Assembly (NCBI GenBank): GCA_021777635.1
Contig: JAJYDI010000095.1
Span: forward strand, 1 to 7,463
Length of the DNA: 7,463 bases
Direction: 5' to 3'
DNA from: Pseudomonadota bacterium
Lineage (GTDB): Bacteria; Pseudomonadota; Gammaproteobacteria; Xanthomonadales; Rhodanobacteraceae
Part shown: piece by piece, positions 7,232 to 7,463 of the stretch
How the letters are laid out: each line of letters begins with the position of its first letter
Numbering within the stretch: position 1 is the stretch's first letter
Program-made: the position numbers and the translations under genes
The notes under the pieces: generated by a model
The model's database searches: none
Told to the model about the DNA's origin: nothing
Seen by the model: the letters and a program-made list of their open reading frames with translations, nothing else

Positions 7232-7463
7232 TTACCAGCTACCGGTCTTCTTGAACTCCTCGAGCGCCTGCTTGAAGGAGGCCTCGATGGCATCGTTCCA
7301 GTCGCCGGTGGCGATGATCTGCTGCATCAGCTCGCCGTGGTTTTGCAACATGTACAGGTGCAGCGCGCGCTCGAACGGCAGAATGTCGGCGATCTTGAGG
7401 TCGTCGAGATAGCCCTTCTCGGCGGCGTACAGCGACACCGCCATCTCGGCGATCGACAGCGGC
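7232..7463 (-). CDS. atpA: F1Fo ATP synthase alpha subunit, C-terminal end (5' part outside window)
   Basis: Non-catalytic nucleotide-binding subunit of the F1 hexamer. Only the last 76 residues are present, ending in TAA (7234-7232) with KKTGSW. The visible part is the C-terminal helical domain: PLSIAEMAVSLYAAEKGYLD at the window edge, then DLKIADILPFERALHLYMLQ, and a final amphipathic segment with ALEEFKKTG. The SIAEMAVSLYAAEKGYLDD type of sequence and its position directly before atpG identify it. The Walker motifs lie outside the window. The spacer to atpG is 156 bases, long for this gene pair, and consists largely of the inverted heptamer arrays. An ATG at 7444-7442 is internal, not a start. 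Confidence 0.95.
   Translation of the reverse strand, partial: PLSIAEMAVSLYAAEKGYLDDLKIADILPFERALHLYMLQNHGELMQQIIATGDWNDAIEASFKQALEEFKKTGSW

Overview
The window is GC-rich bacterial chromosome, with G or C at most third codon positions. It suggests a gammaproteobacterium, most likely of the Xanthomonadales (Lysobacter/Xanthomonas/Rhodanobacter relatives). AtpD carries gamma-type signatures around its catalytic core, AtpG resembles Xanthomonas-type gamma subunits as I remember them ([15 protein letters not shown] near the N-terminus, [15 protein letters not shown] at the C-terminus), and the spacers hold short heptamer arrays of a style I associate with that group. The assignment rests on memory of these families; no search was run.

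Layout. A plus-strand gene enters from the left and ends at 468: the C-terminal catalytic part of AMP nucleosidase (amn). Everything else is on the minus strand and reads right to left: atpA (alpha, only its C-terminal end, 7463-7232), atpG (gamma, 7075-6209), atpD (beta, 6082-4637), atpC (epsilon, 4391-3969), asnB (glutamine-dependent asparagine synthetase, 3651-1984) and glmU (bifunctional UDP-GlcNAc synthesis, 1905-532). amn and glmU converge across a 63-base gap. No tRNA, rRNA, CRISPR array, transposase or phage gene was seen.

How the genes work together. The right half is the distal part of the F1Fo ATP synthase operon in the standard order alpha-gamma-beta-epsilon; all the visible F1 subunits look intact. 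glmU downstream of atpC is a common gammaproteobacterial arrangement (atpC-glmU, often followed by glmS), but here asnB lies between them. amn is an unrelated, convergently transcribed purine gene.

The unusual part is the spacers. All three atp spacers, and the one after atpC, are long (156, 126, 245 and 317 bases), and each is filled with a different kind of repeat or palindrome: inverted heptamer arrays between atpA and atpG, a 24-base imperfect inverted repeat between atpG and atpD, a heptamer array plus a short palindromic repeat between atpD and atpC, and further palindromic repeats between atpC and asnB. One array abuts the atpG ribosome binding site and another touches the atpD stop codon. 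The genes are conventional. I see no previously undescribed protein system here; the material worth a second look is the repeat load and its possible effect on atp mRNA.
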